Part shown: positions 24,545 to 36,955 of the stretch, one piece after another
Layout: every line of letters begins with the position of its first letter
Position numbering within the stretch: the first letter of the stretch is position 1
NCBI RefSeq assembly: GCF_001411555.2
Contig: NC_049905.1
Span: forward strand, 12,119,053 to 12,183,052
Source: Juglans regia
Taxonomy: Eukaryota > Streptophyta > Magnoliopsida > Fagales > Juglandaceae
Reading direction: 5' to 3'
DNA: 64,000 bases
Translations under genes and position numbers: made by a program
Notes under the pieces: generated by a model
Told to the model about the DNA's origin: nothing
What the model saw: the letters and a program-made list of their open reading frames with translations, nothing else
The model's database searches: none

Positions 24545-25564
24545 CTATGGTAGTCCCAACTACCATTCCCCCCGAATGGTAGATTTTGTTATAGGATCTG
24601 AAGGAGAACCGGGAATCGACCAACTGGAAACGGCCGACTAAGCGACGGTGCGACGTAGATGGTATTACAATAGTTACCTCAGATTACTACTTGTATTGGT
24701 GGAGTTCAATCTCCAGCACTCTTTTGATCACAACCTTATGGACTATTATTGTGATCTTAGTTGTTTAGTATGTCGTTAAGTATGGAGTATGTTTTAAGTA
24801 TTTGGGATATTTTAGTTTGGTGCATAGTATTGCTAAAGAAAAAAATTATCCGTTGCGAATATTGCATAATGCTAGATGCATGTTAGGAATATTGTATCCT
24901 ATATGTCATGAACGGGGGCAGGTAACCTTGTGTTGCATGTCTCGACACTTCAAATGTCCGTCCAATCCCAAGCGGAATTTGGGGGAGTCACATTAGGTAT
25001 TAAGAGTTAACTCTCCGGACCTCCGGGATCGGGGCGTTACACCAAGACATTCACATCAAAAACAGTCTTGTAATCCTTCTGCTCGTGGTCTAAAATGGAT
25101 GCTTTGTTTTGGCCAATACAGCCAGCATTGTTGAACATTATGTCTAGTTTTCCATGCTTCGACACCGCAGTATTGACAGCATTCTGGACATCAGACTCGC
25201 TAGTGACATCGCAGTGGACGTGGGAAATGGCACCATTGATGCTTTTGTCTTGGGAAACTAAGAAACCAAGCTCATCTTGGACGTCAGCATTGATGACCTT
25301 AGCACCATGTTCAGCGAATAGTCTTGCCGTACTCTCACCAATGCCACTTGCACCTCCGGTTATCAAAGCAACCTTGCCTACTAACCTGCATATTCCAAAT
25401 TCTATTACGGGAGATTTCGAAATATCACAACGAATGACAAAAACTATGGAGAGAGAGAATAATTATATAAAAGCTAGGAAATTAACTCAAATAGGTACCA
25501 AAAGCTTTGCTTCTTATTATTACCTCTTAGCAATGGGAGCTAGCAGGGACGATGCGGCGTTCAT

Positions 25565-25870
25565 GATATCGATATTTGTTATTGGTTGTGTTCTCGCGGG
25601 GAGTGCTTGCTAATTTGATGTGAGGATATGATCTTGTGATGATCTGGTGATGTTTTATAAGGAGAGAACTCAATTGTAGCAGTTCAGAAACGTTACCTAT
25701 ATGCTGTGTGAAGCCCTATAAAAGTATTGTTGCATGACATCAAGCGTTTGAATTAGAAGTACTCTATCTGACTATTTCTGATTTGCGATTAATGTATTCG
25801 AGAATCAAAAAAGAAAACTAGAACAATTTAATAGCTCACAATTCTTTAAATTGAACAAAGTTTTCCAGGC
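25565..25870. other. upstream region of the disrupted SDR copy
   Basis: Retained promoter-side flank of the SDR duplicate, resembling 47110-47215 near the TATA-like element. Beyond about 25740 it becomes generic AT-rich DNA that runs into copia relic 2. Confidence 0.55.
25653..25660 (-). promoter_or_regulatory. TATA-like box of the disrupted SDR copy
   Basis: TTATAAAA on the minus strand about 90 bases upstream of the ATG at 25564. The intact paralogue has a similar element in the equivalent place. Confidence 0.5.
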
Positions 25871-26269
25871 TTGAATTGTATTCGAGAAGGCCAGACTCAT
25901 TCCAACAAGATACTTATATATACAAAAACACAAGAAAAATTATATCCTTGCCAAATATTACATCAAGACTGATCTTTTCGAGTATCCAACAAAATAGCTT
26001 ATAATTGTTCTTAATTCGATCTAGTTTCCTTTCATTAGTCCTATAGGGCCTAGCCTCAGCAAAAAAATTCCAGACATGATGTGACACCCCTAGTTCCCGC
26101 TTGGGATTGGATAGTGACTGAAACATCAGGACATATAACTCAAGGCTACATACCCCCTGTACATGACAATTAAGATGCAATGCATCTATAATATTCTAGC
26201 AGTATGCGATAAATCGCAACGAAAATTCATTTAAATCTAAGTAAGATTTAAAGCAAATTTGTAAAATAC

Positions 26270-26520
26270 TTGGGTAGTGCTAGTGTGCTGCCAAACTTTC
26301 ACCGTTGGGCGTGCCCAATAGTACAAATTTTACTTTTATTTTTTTCTTCATTTTTTCTTTACCTTTTTTTAACATATTTAAATATTTTTAAAAATTAAAA
26401 AAATACACAAATACACTAACAATCACTTCCTTAATCAGTAGGTAAAAGAAAAAAGAAAAAAAGAAATAAATGCATGAGCGGTCAAAATGAGGGGACAAAA
26501 TGAGGTGGCATAATAGCATT
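26270..26520. repeat. AT-rich segment, possibly MITE-derived
   Basis: An AT-rich stretch with ATTTAAATATTTTTAAAAATT-like runs and an ACTTCCTTAATCA segment that recall the MITEs at 44283 and 47305. The terminal motifs are weak here, so assignment is tentative. Confidence 0.3.
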
Positions 26521-26948
26521 ACTCAAATTAATTATCCCAAAAGATTTCATTTTGTTCAAAGTACTTCAAAATAAACAGTGTTTTGAAATCTCCCAAAACA
26601 AGAGGGATCTCCAAAAATAAACCATAAACCCCTTTTTCTTTTCTTGTTTCCATTTGACTAAAATATTCCGAGGTCCTTCTCAAAACCCTACAAGGTCTTC
26701 TCTATTTGGCCTTGTCCTTGTTAAGTATCCTCCTTAGCTCTTCAAAAAGTTGTAGCACTTCTGTAATGAAATGGTCGATAGCTTCAAGTCTCTCCACTAT
26801 GGATAGCTCCGAAGAGCTCTCAGGCCTCTTTAGGGCCTCCTTGACTATCCGGGGTGCTAGCCTCTTGTGCTTCCCCCCATGTTCGGTCTCTTGTCCTGTA
26901 CCAACTTCTACCATTCCAGATTGGGAATGGTAATGTAAATTATCATGG

Positions 26949-26968
26949 TGAGATTTCAAGAAATCTCA
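26949..26968 (-). other. conserved LTR hairpin (B3)
   Basis: Perfect TGAGATTTC-AA-GAAATCTCA. Compared with B1 the stem changes G/C to C/G at the closing pair while pairing is preserved. The neighbouring CCATTCC...GGAATGG segment also aligns with B1 near 24560-24580. Confidence 0.7.
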
Positions 26969-29900
26969 ATAAGGAAACAAACAACATACAATAGATAACA
27001 TAGGCATATAAAGACAAACCATGAAATGAATGCATAGACATATGCTTGACACAAAAAATTGGCTTATGCAACTTAACTTTTAAATAAAACATATTTTTCA
27101 TCTTTGCACATTGAACAATATACAAGTAAGATATCGTTAACTCATTGCCTTGTTCACTTCTTGTAGCATATAGTTGGGAACCTCACGGCTCCCCTATGCA
27201 CCGTTGGTTCCCCACTCGACTGTAGTGATTATGTCATAATCTTTAACTATGCAGCAGTTCATAATTTTGCCTTCACCTCATATGACACGTGTGAGGCACC
27301 TACTAGCTTTAGGTGCTACCACGCTCCAGTATCCATTTTACAAGGATCTATTCGAGGCCCGCCGACGATACTTTGTCGACCCAAGGGCTACCACTCCAAT
27401 TTAAACACTCTAGAGTGGATATAGGACTTCCTCCGAGACAATCCCTCGTCCTAGCATTTTGGGTCGTTTTAAAATATGTACAGACTCTTTTCTCTGAAAC
27501 TGATATACAACCCAAATGCATGTGGCATAAGACTCGTAACACTTTTCTTTTCCTGGACCATATGAACATGTGAATGCCGTGAGTCATGTAATCATGTAGT
27601 CAAACATTGAAAATTCAGGTTACGACTTAAAAATATTAGAAGATTCGAATACTCAGTTTACGACATAGGCAAAGCACTTAACTCATAACCAATAGAAGAA
27701 CAATGTTTAAACCCGTGCATATACATATAGACATGGCCAAATCATTGAAACTCATAAATCATCTTATAACCAACAACTTGACCTACTATATTCTAACCAT
27801 ACCCAAAAACATCATAACAAGTAAGTATGGCAAGGTCAACATGTAAATCCAATTTCATAGCAAGATATTATCATCAATCAACGAGAGCATACGATAACAA
27901 ATAAATGCAACGTTTACACGACATATACAAACATTATCTAAAGTAAGTTGATAGTCTACTTATAGAAAATTTGAAGAGTTAACAAATAACAAGCTTAAAA
28001 TATGTTAAACAATATTACATGAAGACACAAGCAAAAGCCCAAATTAGAGTTGATGCATGTGTGGGAGTGGCTTGTCTAGGGTTTACTCCCTTTTGGCTCA
28101 TGAACTCCATTTCATGACTAGAAGGGTTCCTCCTACATTCGGACTTCACTCATATGACCAAACACTATAGAGATAAGGGATCGTAGTTTCAACTCAAGAG
28201 GGCGGTCGTGGCCTTTCTCTCTTCCAAAATCTCATGCTCACATGTATAATGCTAGTGGTGGGTCAATTCTTCCCTCAAGAAGAAACCCTAGCATTTCCCG
28301 AATGTGCATGTGCAGAATAAAGCATGGATCCAACTTCACTCAACATGGCGGTGTGTGTGTGTGGATGAAGATGGGCATATGGTTCTTACCGTGCACGTTC
28401 CTTCTTGGGTAGATTCACCACTTTCTTCTTCACTCGTGAGATCTGTTGGATGAAGGTGGAGGGTACATGTATGGTATGGTGTATGGTTGGCAAGAAATGA
28501 TGACAAAAATGGTGAGAAAATGGCTTAGGCATATTGGAGGAGAAGAGAAGCGCATATTGGAGGAGAAGAGAAGTAAGAGTGAGAACTTGAAATTTGTCCA
28601 AAAAGACCCTTCACCCATCGGCCCTTCCATTTTTATAGACATCCTTCCTTATCTCACATTCTAGCCTTGGAAAAGCAAGAGACTCAAGCATGGCCAAAAC
28701 CCCTCATCCTCCTCATCTTGGTGTCACTTTGGGAAAATCAAGAGTCCCTTTGACAAGTGGTGTGTGAAACCTCTTCATCCGAAACCCAAGTTTCCAAAAG
28801 TAACCGTCCTCATGTGTCTTGGTTCAATGAAGCTGATGGCTAAAAAGGTCAAAGCACAAAACCCTCAATCATCCTTGGGAGGATGAACGTGTGCATGCTT
28901 GCCACTTGGCAAGTGGTGTGTGTGTGTGGGTTGCCACTTGCATGATATCCCTTCTGTCAATCGAGCGACATCTAGTATAAGGCAGTGTAACACCCCGCTC
29001 CCCAATAAAGACATTTTTAGAATTTTTGGAGAGCCAGTGTGCTACTAAACTTGAACTTATAACTTTTCTTTTTCACAACGCGCCAGATGCGAAAGATTCT
29101 ATAAATAAAACAAAGTTTAATAAATACTTAAAATTCAAAATAGAGTCTGTGGAAGTACTTATTTAAAAATATACGAAAGTCTCATATGCTTATCAGAATA
29201 ATTTATTTAAATCTTAAATCATAAACTGAACATGTAACACCCCGTATTTTAGTGTATTTTTTTTAATTGAAAGATTATTTGTTATTAATTTAAAAATTTT
29301 TTCTCTTGCTTTAAAATTATTGGATTTTTAGTTGGGTTATTTTTATGATTTTTAGTTTACGAAAATTATTTTTGAAGTGCTTTCTCTAAATTAATTATTG
29401 TTATGCGTTTAAATTTCTTTTCAAATTAAATTAACTTATTGTTGGTTTTAATTATTTATTTTCATTTTAATCATTACATTTGAATTATTTTATTTCACTT
29501 GCTGTTTTAAAAATCGTTTCCGTTGGATCATTTTTATGACCCAATATGTGAGGATTGAACCTCATTTCTTTCCCTACATTTTCTCTTTCCTCGTTTTTTT
29601 TCTTCTTTTCCTTTTTTTTTCTTTTCTTTCCTGGCTCTTCCCGCACGCACGTCTCTCCCTCTCTCCTCTCCCGTCCATTTTCCATCTCCCCCAGCCCACT
29701 GCCGTGCGCCGGCGGTGACCGACACCGCCCCTCCCTCTCACCTCCCATTCGATTGGCGATTCCCCCTGTAATTTCAGCCCCTAACTCGGCGCCGATAGCC
29801 CCCACGCACCACACCAAGCCTCGGCACTATCTTCACTCCAACACCACCGTCGTGCCACCTCCGGCCACCATCTTCTCACCACATCATCCTCGACCTCCTA

Positions 29901-30578
29901 GCAACCCATTGGACCCAACCCCACCTCCGATCCGTCACTAGTGAAGCACATCCATCAATATTTTCCGTTTTGGGTATTTTAGCCTTCGACTGCCCTCTAC
30001 GCCGCCACCCACGGCCAACCACCACCACCACTAACTTTATCGACATCCCTAAGCCATACCCTATCAATCTCAGGTCTTCGTTTACTCCTGTTTAATAGTG
30101 GGTTTTTGAGACCCACGGCCACAGTGCATTTGGCACTGTTTTGTTGCTGCGTTGCCGCTTCTAGCACCTCCGTGATCTTTCAAAAATTATATTATAGCAT
30201 TGTAAGTATTTTTCCAAAGAAATTTTGAGATTTAAATGTATTTTCGTGCTAACTCATATTTACTGTGTATTTGTTGGTTATGCCGGACTGAGTCCGAGGA
30301 GTAAGGGGGGTCGGTTGGATTGGATGATGGAGTTCATTGTGTGAGATTGGTTTATGCTATGAAATTTGTTGGCTGTTTTGAATTTAAATATTGGGGTTTT
30401 GAGTTTAACGTTGGTTATGGTGGATATTGGTGATTTTTAGGAAGTGATGATATATTTTAGGATTATGAGGGTTTTAAATTTTGAGATATTAAAATGGATT
30501 ATTTTAGAAGCTTAGGCTTAAATATCGAAATTTGTGATTGATTGAAAACTTACGAAAATTATGTGATTATTTTTATAG

Positions 30579-30639
30579 GTGACGATTTATATTCAACTCG
30601 ACATTTTTTAGGAAAATTTTGAAAAACTAAGTTGTCCAG
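30579..30639 (+). other. putative microexon in LTR A2
   Basis: Sixty-one bases between TTTTTATAG and GCAAGCG. The donor is a GC type where the other A copies have GT. Confidence 0.4.
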
Positions 30640-31475
30640 GCAAGCGGGGTTCCTATGCTAGGCTTTACACAAATTATTCAGACTGATGTTGATTTTCTGA
30701 AAACTTTGTATATTTTTATGATGAAATGAGAACTTGGGAGAAACAAAACCAACCTCGGTCGTTTATTTGCATACTCATGAAGTCTGTGTAGAAAAGGAAA
30801 AATATGTTCTGACATGCATTGTGTAGACATGAGCTAAATTTTATCATGTGGTTTCTGAAATCTTAAAAAGGGAGCGATATTGAGAATATGAAAAATTGTG
30901 CATTTATTTAGAAAGATATTCTGCTTTTGTTGTCAGCGTGTGTAAACTATCTGATTCTGTTTTGGTACTCTGTATTATTTTGATATAACATCTGAAAACC
31001 TTTGGCATGGTGTACTGGTATTTGTATCTGACTCTATCTTTGCTTTGCTCTACTCTACTCTGTTATGCTCTGCTCTGCTTGGGTTGGTACCAACTTCTCT
31101 GTCTCTGAGTGCACCCACTTTGGAAATAAAGTGGTTTTATTGTGATCTTTCCTGTGTGTACACTCGGGGCTCTAAGAAGAATGAAAGAAAAATTTCACCT
31201 TTGTCTCTGCCTGGTTTGGCCACCGGGGTTAGCACAACCCTACCACGGGGATGAAACATGGTCTCTGCTCTATGTGATGCTCTGTTTTGATCTGGTGATG
31301 ATACTCAGTTTATGTTATGCCAAAGTATTATGGGTTTTACTTGTCTTAAAACCATCACTCTGTTACTTTTGAAAATAGGTTCTGTTCTGCATGATAACTC
31401 TGGAAAATATTTTGTTCTGCATGCTATACTTTTTAAATGCTCATATTTGCACGCTAGCATATATCCTCTGCTTAC

Positions 31476-31493
31476 TGAGTTGTTGATAACTCA
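31476..31493 (+). other. conserved LTR hairpin (A2)
   Basis: TGAGTT-GTTGAT-AACTCA, 400 bases before the LTR end. Confidence 0.7.
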
Positions 31494-32013
31494 CCCCCTA
31501 TCTTCATAATATTTTTCAAATGATGTGGAGAGTCCATCTGAGGACCTGGATTAGATTGGTGAGCATGATTAAGCTGATGAGAGGATGTTAGAAGAATGAA
31601 TTTTGATGTCCTTTAGTTTTAATGCCTTTTAGATTTAATTATGTCTTGGGCTTGGGTTTAGTACGACTTATGAAATTATTAGTTTGGTTTGTTATGACTA
31701 CCGGGAGATTGTGGACTCCTTAATTTATTTTGCTACAGTAATGACTTTGTAGAGTTTTCAATGTGGTTATTTAGAATACATGAGATTGAGTTTTGCTAAT
31801 AAAGTTTTGGAGTTTTATTTAGTTGTGTTGGGAATCATGTTCTTAAGTGACAGGTAGTAATTCTCCAAGCCAACCAGGTTTGGGGCGTTACAGAACATGA
31901 CATCTATCTAGGCCTCTACCTCGCCTCTTATGGTCATGTCCTGTCCTGTAGTCTCATCATCATAAATTTCATCACTTAGGGTGGTTTAAAAATATAAAAA
32001 TATACAAAAATAA

Positions 32014-32027
32014 ATTGAATACTCAAT
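32014..32027 (-). other. LTR hairpin (D)
   Basis: ATTGA-ATAC-TCAAT, found where the A-family hairpin is expected once nested insertions are removed. The stem is only 5 bp, so it is the weakest of the set. Confidence 0.45.
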
Positions 32028-32439
32028 AAGTAACACTTCATACAATAAACATAATATGTAACGCCCCGTTCCCGGAGGTCCGGAGAGTTAATTCTTAATA
32101 CCTCAAATCAACTTAAATAGTACAACTATAAAATCCAGAAAATCCAATAAAATATTAATCAATTTAATCAATCCAAATATCTAAGTTCCTTCATGGGGAC
32201 GATAAAGAAAATCTCAATAACATAAATTAAAAAAAACTCTCCAAAATTCGAAATTATCCTTAACTCATCAAATCAAAATACCCGAAAAGTAAAATCAATT
32301 TACTAACTACGACTTTCAAATAAGCACTTGTACCCTCGAGCACTTATTCCACTTTGATCATGATACCTGCTAAAACTTCCTTCTCTTGTTGTCCAGCTGA
32401 TCCATCAAAATTATCTGAAAAATATATGGAGATAAAGGG

Positions 32440-32457
32440 TGAGTTCTCAACAACTCA
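32440..32457 (-). other. conserved LTR hairpin (A3)
   Basis: TGAGTT-CTCAAC-AACTCA. The arms are identical to A1 and A2 and the loop is different; 383 bases from the LTR end. Confidence 0.7.
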
Positions 32458-33254
32458 GTAAGCAAAGAACATATACCAGTATATAAACATGAGCATTTAC
32501 AAAAATCAGAATGCAGAACAAAACATTTTCATTTTCATAGTGCGGAAGCAAAACATGTTATCAAAATATCAGAGCAAAGATTTAGAAATAATTTCACTCA
32601 AAATATTCTTTGGCATAGCATAAATGATCATCATCATCATCAGAACATCATATCAGAACATAAATCACTCTGTCACCGTGGTAGGGTTGTGCATCTGCGG
32701 ATAGCCAAGTAGAACATAAATCACTCTGTCACCAAGGTGTGCACTCAAAATAGAGACCACTACTATAACCTGTGGTAGGGCCGTATCCACTATTATTACC
32801 CGTGGTTGGGCCGTATCCACTATTGTAACCCATGGTTGGGCCGTATGCCACTATTATCACCCATGGCAGGGCCGTAACTGAACAAAGCGGAAACATAATC
32901 AAATTCAGAATCAGAGAGTCATGCCAAAGGTTTTCAGAAATCATGTCTTATCGAAACAGAGTACTGAACAAAATCTTCAGAACAGAACAAAATCATATAA
33001 CAACATAATTTATGCACAAAATTTCATATTTGCTCTCTTTTTCAAAGTTTAGAAACAAAATGTCAAAAGTAAGCTCAAGTCTACACCAATCATGACAGAA
33101 AAAACTTTCTTCTTAAGTAGAATCTCATGAGTAATGCAGAACAAATAACTGAGGTAGTTCAAATTTATTTTCATAACAGAACATGCATATTTTCCAAAAA
33201 TAACCTCAGCTCATTTTATTTTAATGGAAAGTCTAGCATAGGAATCCCGCTTAC

Positions 33255-33318
33255 CTGGACTTCTTAGCTTTTTTTTTCAGAATTTTTCACAAAATGTCGA
33301 ACAATTAACAATCATCAC
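33255..33318 (-). other. putative microexon in LTR A3
   Basis: Sixty-four bases on the minus strand between ATTTTATAG and GTAAGCGGG. Confidence 0.45.
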
Positions 33319-35611
33319 CTATAAAATAATCAAGTAATTCCCGTAAATTTCCAATCAACCACTTATTTCGATGTTTAATCCTAAGCTTCTAAAATAACTT
33401 ATTTAATTCCTCAAAACCTAAAATTTCAAATCATCACTGATGATTTAATAACTATGACTAAAACATTTGAAAGTCAGACCTATTTATTAATGAAAACAAC
33501 TTATGAAGTTTAATACTAAATAATATAATTATCCTACAATATTTTAAAATAAACCACAACTATTTTTAAATAGATTAAATCATATCTAAAATGTAAAAAT
33601 AACATTACACCAATATTATTTACTTTAAAAATAAAACTTTACTAAATAACATGTTAAAATAATTTTCTGTAATCATAATTAAATAACAATGTACTAATAC
33701 ATAATAAAAGTTTAAAAGCCCATTAATATAACATGTAATAAAGGGTATTACGGTAATTTCATTTAATTCTTTGAAAACTAACAAAAAACCAACGTAAATT
33801 TACGAGCATAACACACACGACAGGGCTTACTCAAGGAGGAAATCAAGCAGTAGCGTGCGACGTAGGTGAGGGGCTAGGCAGATGACAGTGATCTCGGTGG
33901 AGCACTGGACGAGAGAGAGAGTGAGAGAGAGAGAGACCAACGAATGAGGAAAAGAAAAAAAAATGAAAGACATAGTGTAAGCCGAGAGAGTGTAACATGG
34001 AGGTGCTGTCGGTGGCTTACAGAGCGGGACGCGGCAGATAGGAATGGTGTGGAGTGACCGTCGGAGTTCTCTGTGCTAGTGGTAACGACGTGGAAGCGCT
34101 GGCACCGTGTGTGGTGGCTTTGAACGACAAGTGCACCGGGTTGGGTTGCTCTATTTTCGGTGGCTAAAACAGGGGACAATAAGATCGTGTCGGGTACGGT
34201 GATGCAAGGCAGAATTGTGGGTGAGCTGTGGTGTTGCACCAAGGCTGAACAGTGGCAATCACGGTGGTTTTATTTTGGGCTGTTTGGTTTCGTACAGTGG
34301 GGCATGGGTTCACTGTAATGACCATGGCGGCTTCATGCATGGAGGCTGAGGGAAAGATAGGTTAAAGGTGGTGACTGTGGTGTACGGCAGAAGAGCCGTG
34401 ATCCGTGGAGATGAAGTGCACATGTTGCATCGATTTCGTTTGAGCTGGGCATGGAGGTTGCTGGTGGCAGCAGTATGGACGACGGAGGGCTGGCTTACGT
34501 GGGGGTGACTCTTGATACAGGAGTGCAGGAAACCGAGAGGATGGAGGCTGGCTTGCGATTCTAAGGTGGTGCGGCGGCTTGTGTTTGGGTAGTAGTTTTA
34601 CTAGCATGGAATAACATGTGTCTATAAATATAATGCGAAAACCCTAGAGATAAGAGAGACGTGTGTGCGGGTTGTGTTGTGTTTGTGCATGGAGTGGACG
34701 GAAGAATTACGGGTGAAAAAGAAATATAGACGGAAAGAATAAAAACGTGCAAAAAGAAAAAAATATAACCTGTGAAGAAAATAAAATGAACTAATATTAA
34801 AAAAAAAAAAAATTGAGCTTGATTGGGTCCGGGTGTTACATAATAAACATAAGATTTCTTAAAATTGTGCATACTCATAAATACATATGTAAATAACATT
34901 AACATGAACATGAACTTATCTTTCACTTGTCGTAGGCCGATACCCACTGTTAACCCATGTGAGTTAGGGTTAGCGAATCTAAGTAGATTCTGATTCCGCC
35001 CGTGACCGTGAGTTGTGAAATCCATACATAAGAAAGACATAGTGGGTGCACAACCAGCATGTATGACCTAGCAATGCATTATGCCCATAACATAGATACC
35101 GTCTTCATATCATAACACGAGCCATTACATATCTTGTAATTCATACTTCATCGTAATCATACTTGCATACTTGTCATATCATAGATTTCAAAAGAAATCA
35201 CATACATATTTGTTGTATCTTGTCATATCATATCATAGATTTTAAATGAAATTGCAATCTTTCATAAATGTCGTGATACATATTTCCGCACATAAAATTA
35301 TTAAATATTTTAATGCATAAATCTTTACATAAAATCATGCATGGATTTTCATAAATTATTTTATACATAACTTTCATATAAAATCATGACTTTTCATAAT
35401 TCTTTTGATGCATAACTCCTTTCATAAAAAATGAATTTTCATAAAATACTTAATGCATAATTCTTCTCATTAAATCATAGATTTTTATAATTTTATCAAG
35501 TCTTGGGTACGTAAAAAGGGGCTTCTAATGGAGGGTGTACATGAATAATATTTTCATAAAAGATATGTCATTTACCGTACATACATGTAAGGGTATGATC
35601 ATGCAACTTGC

Positions 35612-35653
35612 CTTGCAATGCTAATCCACTATTTTCGGCACATAATCGGTCGC
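35612..35653 (-). other. putative microexon in LTR D
   Basis: Forty-two bases on the minus strand between TTTTATAG and GCAAGTTG. It is about 795 net bases upstream of the D hairpin, as in family A. Confidence 0.4.
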
Positions 35654-36955
35654 CTATAAAATAAACACGTAATTTGCATAAATTTCTAATTAAACATGTG
35701 ATTTTATTTAAAATCTAAACTACTAAAATCATCTATATTTCCTAAACCTAAAATCCTCAAAAAACTTAAAAAATCGCCATTCTCCAATTATTTTACCTTT
35801 CGCATAATTTCACAATTTATCAGATGATTAACTTTAAAATACTATCAAGCCTAAGTATCTTATTTATCCTGATTTCTACTATCGACATGTCGCTTAGAAA
35901 TAATACTCAAAAACTTCTTGTCATCCAACATCTATTTTCCCTTGGTTTTTACTATAGGAACCCACCACACTAATAAATAGACCCTTCTATCAACACTAAT
36001 TGAGTAGGGGTACTTTTGTAATTTACCATAACACACCTCACAATATTTCATGGTATAGGTATATAAAAACTTACGAAATGGCTTTACTCGAGAGGTAGTG
36101 CTAGTGGGCAGTGGCTTACCGTGATCAACAACAAGCAGCGGCTCGTGGCTGGGCGCGGTGGCAACTCCAGCAAGTGGGCAACTATGCAACTGAGAGAGAG
36201 AGAGAGAGAGAGAGACGAAGAGTGAGAGAGATGAGATGAACGAGAGGGAGAGGACACAGTGGAAGGGAGAGGAGGCAAGTTACCAAGAGAGAGGGTGGTG
36301 ATATTTTCATCGTGCGGGGCGTTGCTGCCATGCTTGGAGATGTTGACTGCTTTGGTGGAGGGTGGTTCATGGCTAGGCAGCTTGCGAAGGGAAGAGTCGT
36401 GCTCTGTTTTCTGATGCAAGAACAGAGGTCCTTCGATGAGGTTAAGGGCGTTGATGAATTGTAGGACGTGGAGGGGCAACCCGTGCAGTGGTCATTGGCA
36501 TAAAGAGCAACTGGTCGAGGTGCTTGTTGGACAATGCATAAGAAAGAGGTGGTGGCTTGACATGGGGCAGTGGCAATTATGGACCGTGACACAATCTGCA
36601 GCTCGGGCTGTATTCATGTTCTTCTTGCTACTCGTGGTGGTGATCGGCTTCTTGGAGGAGACGACTGAGTGAAGGTTCACGGTTTGCCCATGGGCTTGGT
36701 GGTGCTTGTGATTATCTCGTGGCATTGTTGTGCAAGGGCCGACGTAAAGGAGCTGGGTAACGTGAGGGCTACTCCATTGGTTGCTGGTGGCTTTCGTTGG
36801 CCGTGTTACAAGTTATGTAGGGAAAAACAAAATTAAAGTGGGGCTCTATATATAGGCCAATGGAAAACCCTAGTGGTGAAGAAAGAGAGACGTACGTGCT
36901 TGGGATCAGTGGAACTAGTTCCGTGCGTGGTAGGAATTTATTAAAGGAATCTAAG

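Larger units (their letters stand above)
20397..24992 (+). mobile_element. LTR B1: long LTR nested in A1
   Basis: The inner insertion runs from TATAACAGCCCGCTAG to GGGGGAGTCACA, flanked by TTAGG (20392-20396 and 24993-24997). Removing it rejoins the A1 end sequence. At 4.6 kb it lacks protein domains. Parts are: a leader ending at a GTAAGT near 21756, an AT-rich stretch, a putative microexon (23082-23126), tandem palindromic repeats (about 23810-23970), degenerate repeats of a CAAGTTCATGTTATGTT type (24090-24430), and a hairpin (24523-24544). A degraded inverted relative is at 48478-51905. Confidence 0.85.
17126..25041 (+). mobile_element. LTR A1: long solo LTR in the SDR exon, interrupted by B1
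   Basis: The outer insertion starts GGTAACACCCGGGCCAA (expected TG mutated to GG) and ends GGACCTCCGGGATCGGGGCG plus TTACA. It is flanked by the 5-bp duplication CCAAG. Without the nested B1 element it is about 3.3 kb. The same ends bound A2, A3 and A4. No protein domains and no second LTR are seen, so it looks like a solo LTR of a long-LTR, gypsy-type family. Internal landmarks are a GC-rich leader (17560-18470), TA microsatellites (about 17349-17373 and 18484-18521), a putative microexon (19160-19219) and a hairpin (20045-20062). Confidence 0.85.
16666..25564 (-). pseudogene. tandem SDR copy split by a nested LTR insertion
   Basis: Paralogue of the intact SDR at 46154-47109. Exon 1 is at 25524-25564 (MNAASSLLAPIAK, then a GTAATA donor). 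Exon 2 starts at 25385, is cut at 25042, and resumes at 17125 to the stop at 16666-16668. The 5' part keeps the nucleotide-binding TGGASGIG, the NAD-preferring Asp in ADVQDE, and NNAG. The 3' part keeps FTAS with the catalytic Ser region, YPASK with catalytic Tyr and Lys, and MDGGY. CCAAG occurs on both sides of the insertion (17121-17125 and 25042-25046). Apart from the insertion no stop or frameshift is seen, so the gene was probably functional until then. A TATA-like TTATAAAA at 25653-25660 remains upstream. Confidence 0.92.
29233..31892 (+). mobile_element. LTR A2: solo LTR of family A
   Basis: A 2660-bp element, TGTAACACCCCG to GGGGCGTTACA, flanked by GAACA (29228-29232 and 31893-31897). 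It aligns along its right two thirds with A1 (for example 30560-31500 with 19140-20070). It has no coding domain. Landmarks are a GC-rich leader (29630-30180), GTAAGT at 30202, a putative microexon at 30579-30639 followed by a GCAAGC donor, and the hairpin TGAGTT-N6-AACTCA at 31476-31493. Confidence 0.9.
32057..34840 (-). mobile_element. LTR A3: solo LTR of family A, inverted
   Basis: A 2784-bp element flanked by TAATA (32052-32056 and 34841-34845). On the minus strand it runs from TGTAACACCCGGACCCAA to CGGGGCGTTACA. It has no protein domain. Short tandem units of about 32 bases (GTGGTTGGGCCGTATCCACT type) lie at about 32750-32880. A putative microexon is at 33255-33318 and the hairpin at 32440-32457. 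Confidence 0.9.

Noticed and set aside
17126..25041. DNA transposon with inverted TGTAAC ends
   Set aside because: Five-base target duplications, TG...CA type ends and the relation to other LTR copies fit LTR elements better; no transposase or long terminal inverted repeat is present.
26702..26959. 85-codon charged open frame
   Set aside because: It lies next to the LTR hairpin in B3 and aligns as non-coding LTR sequence with B1, where the frame is not kept.
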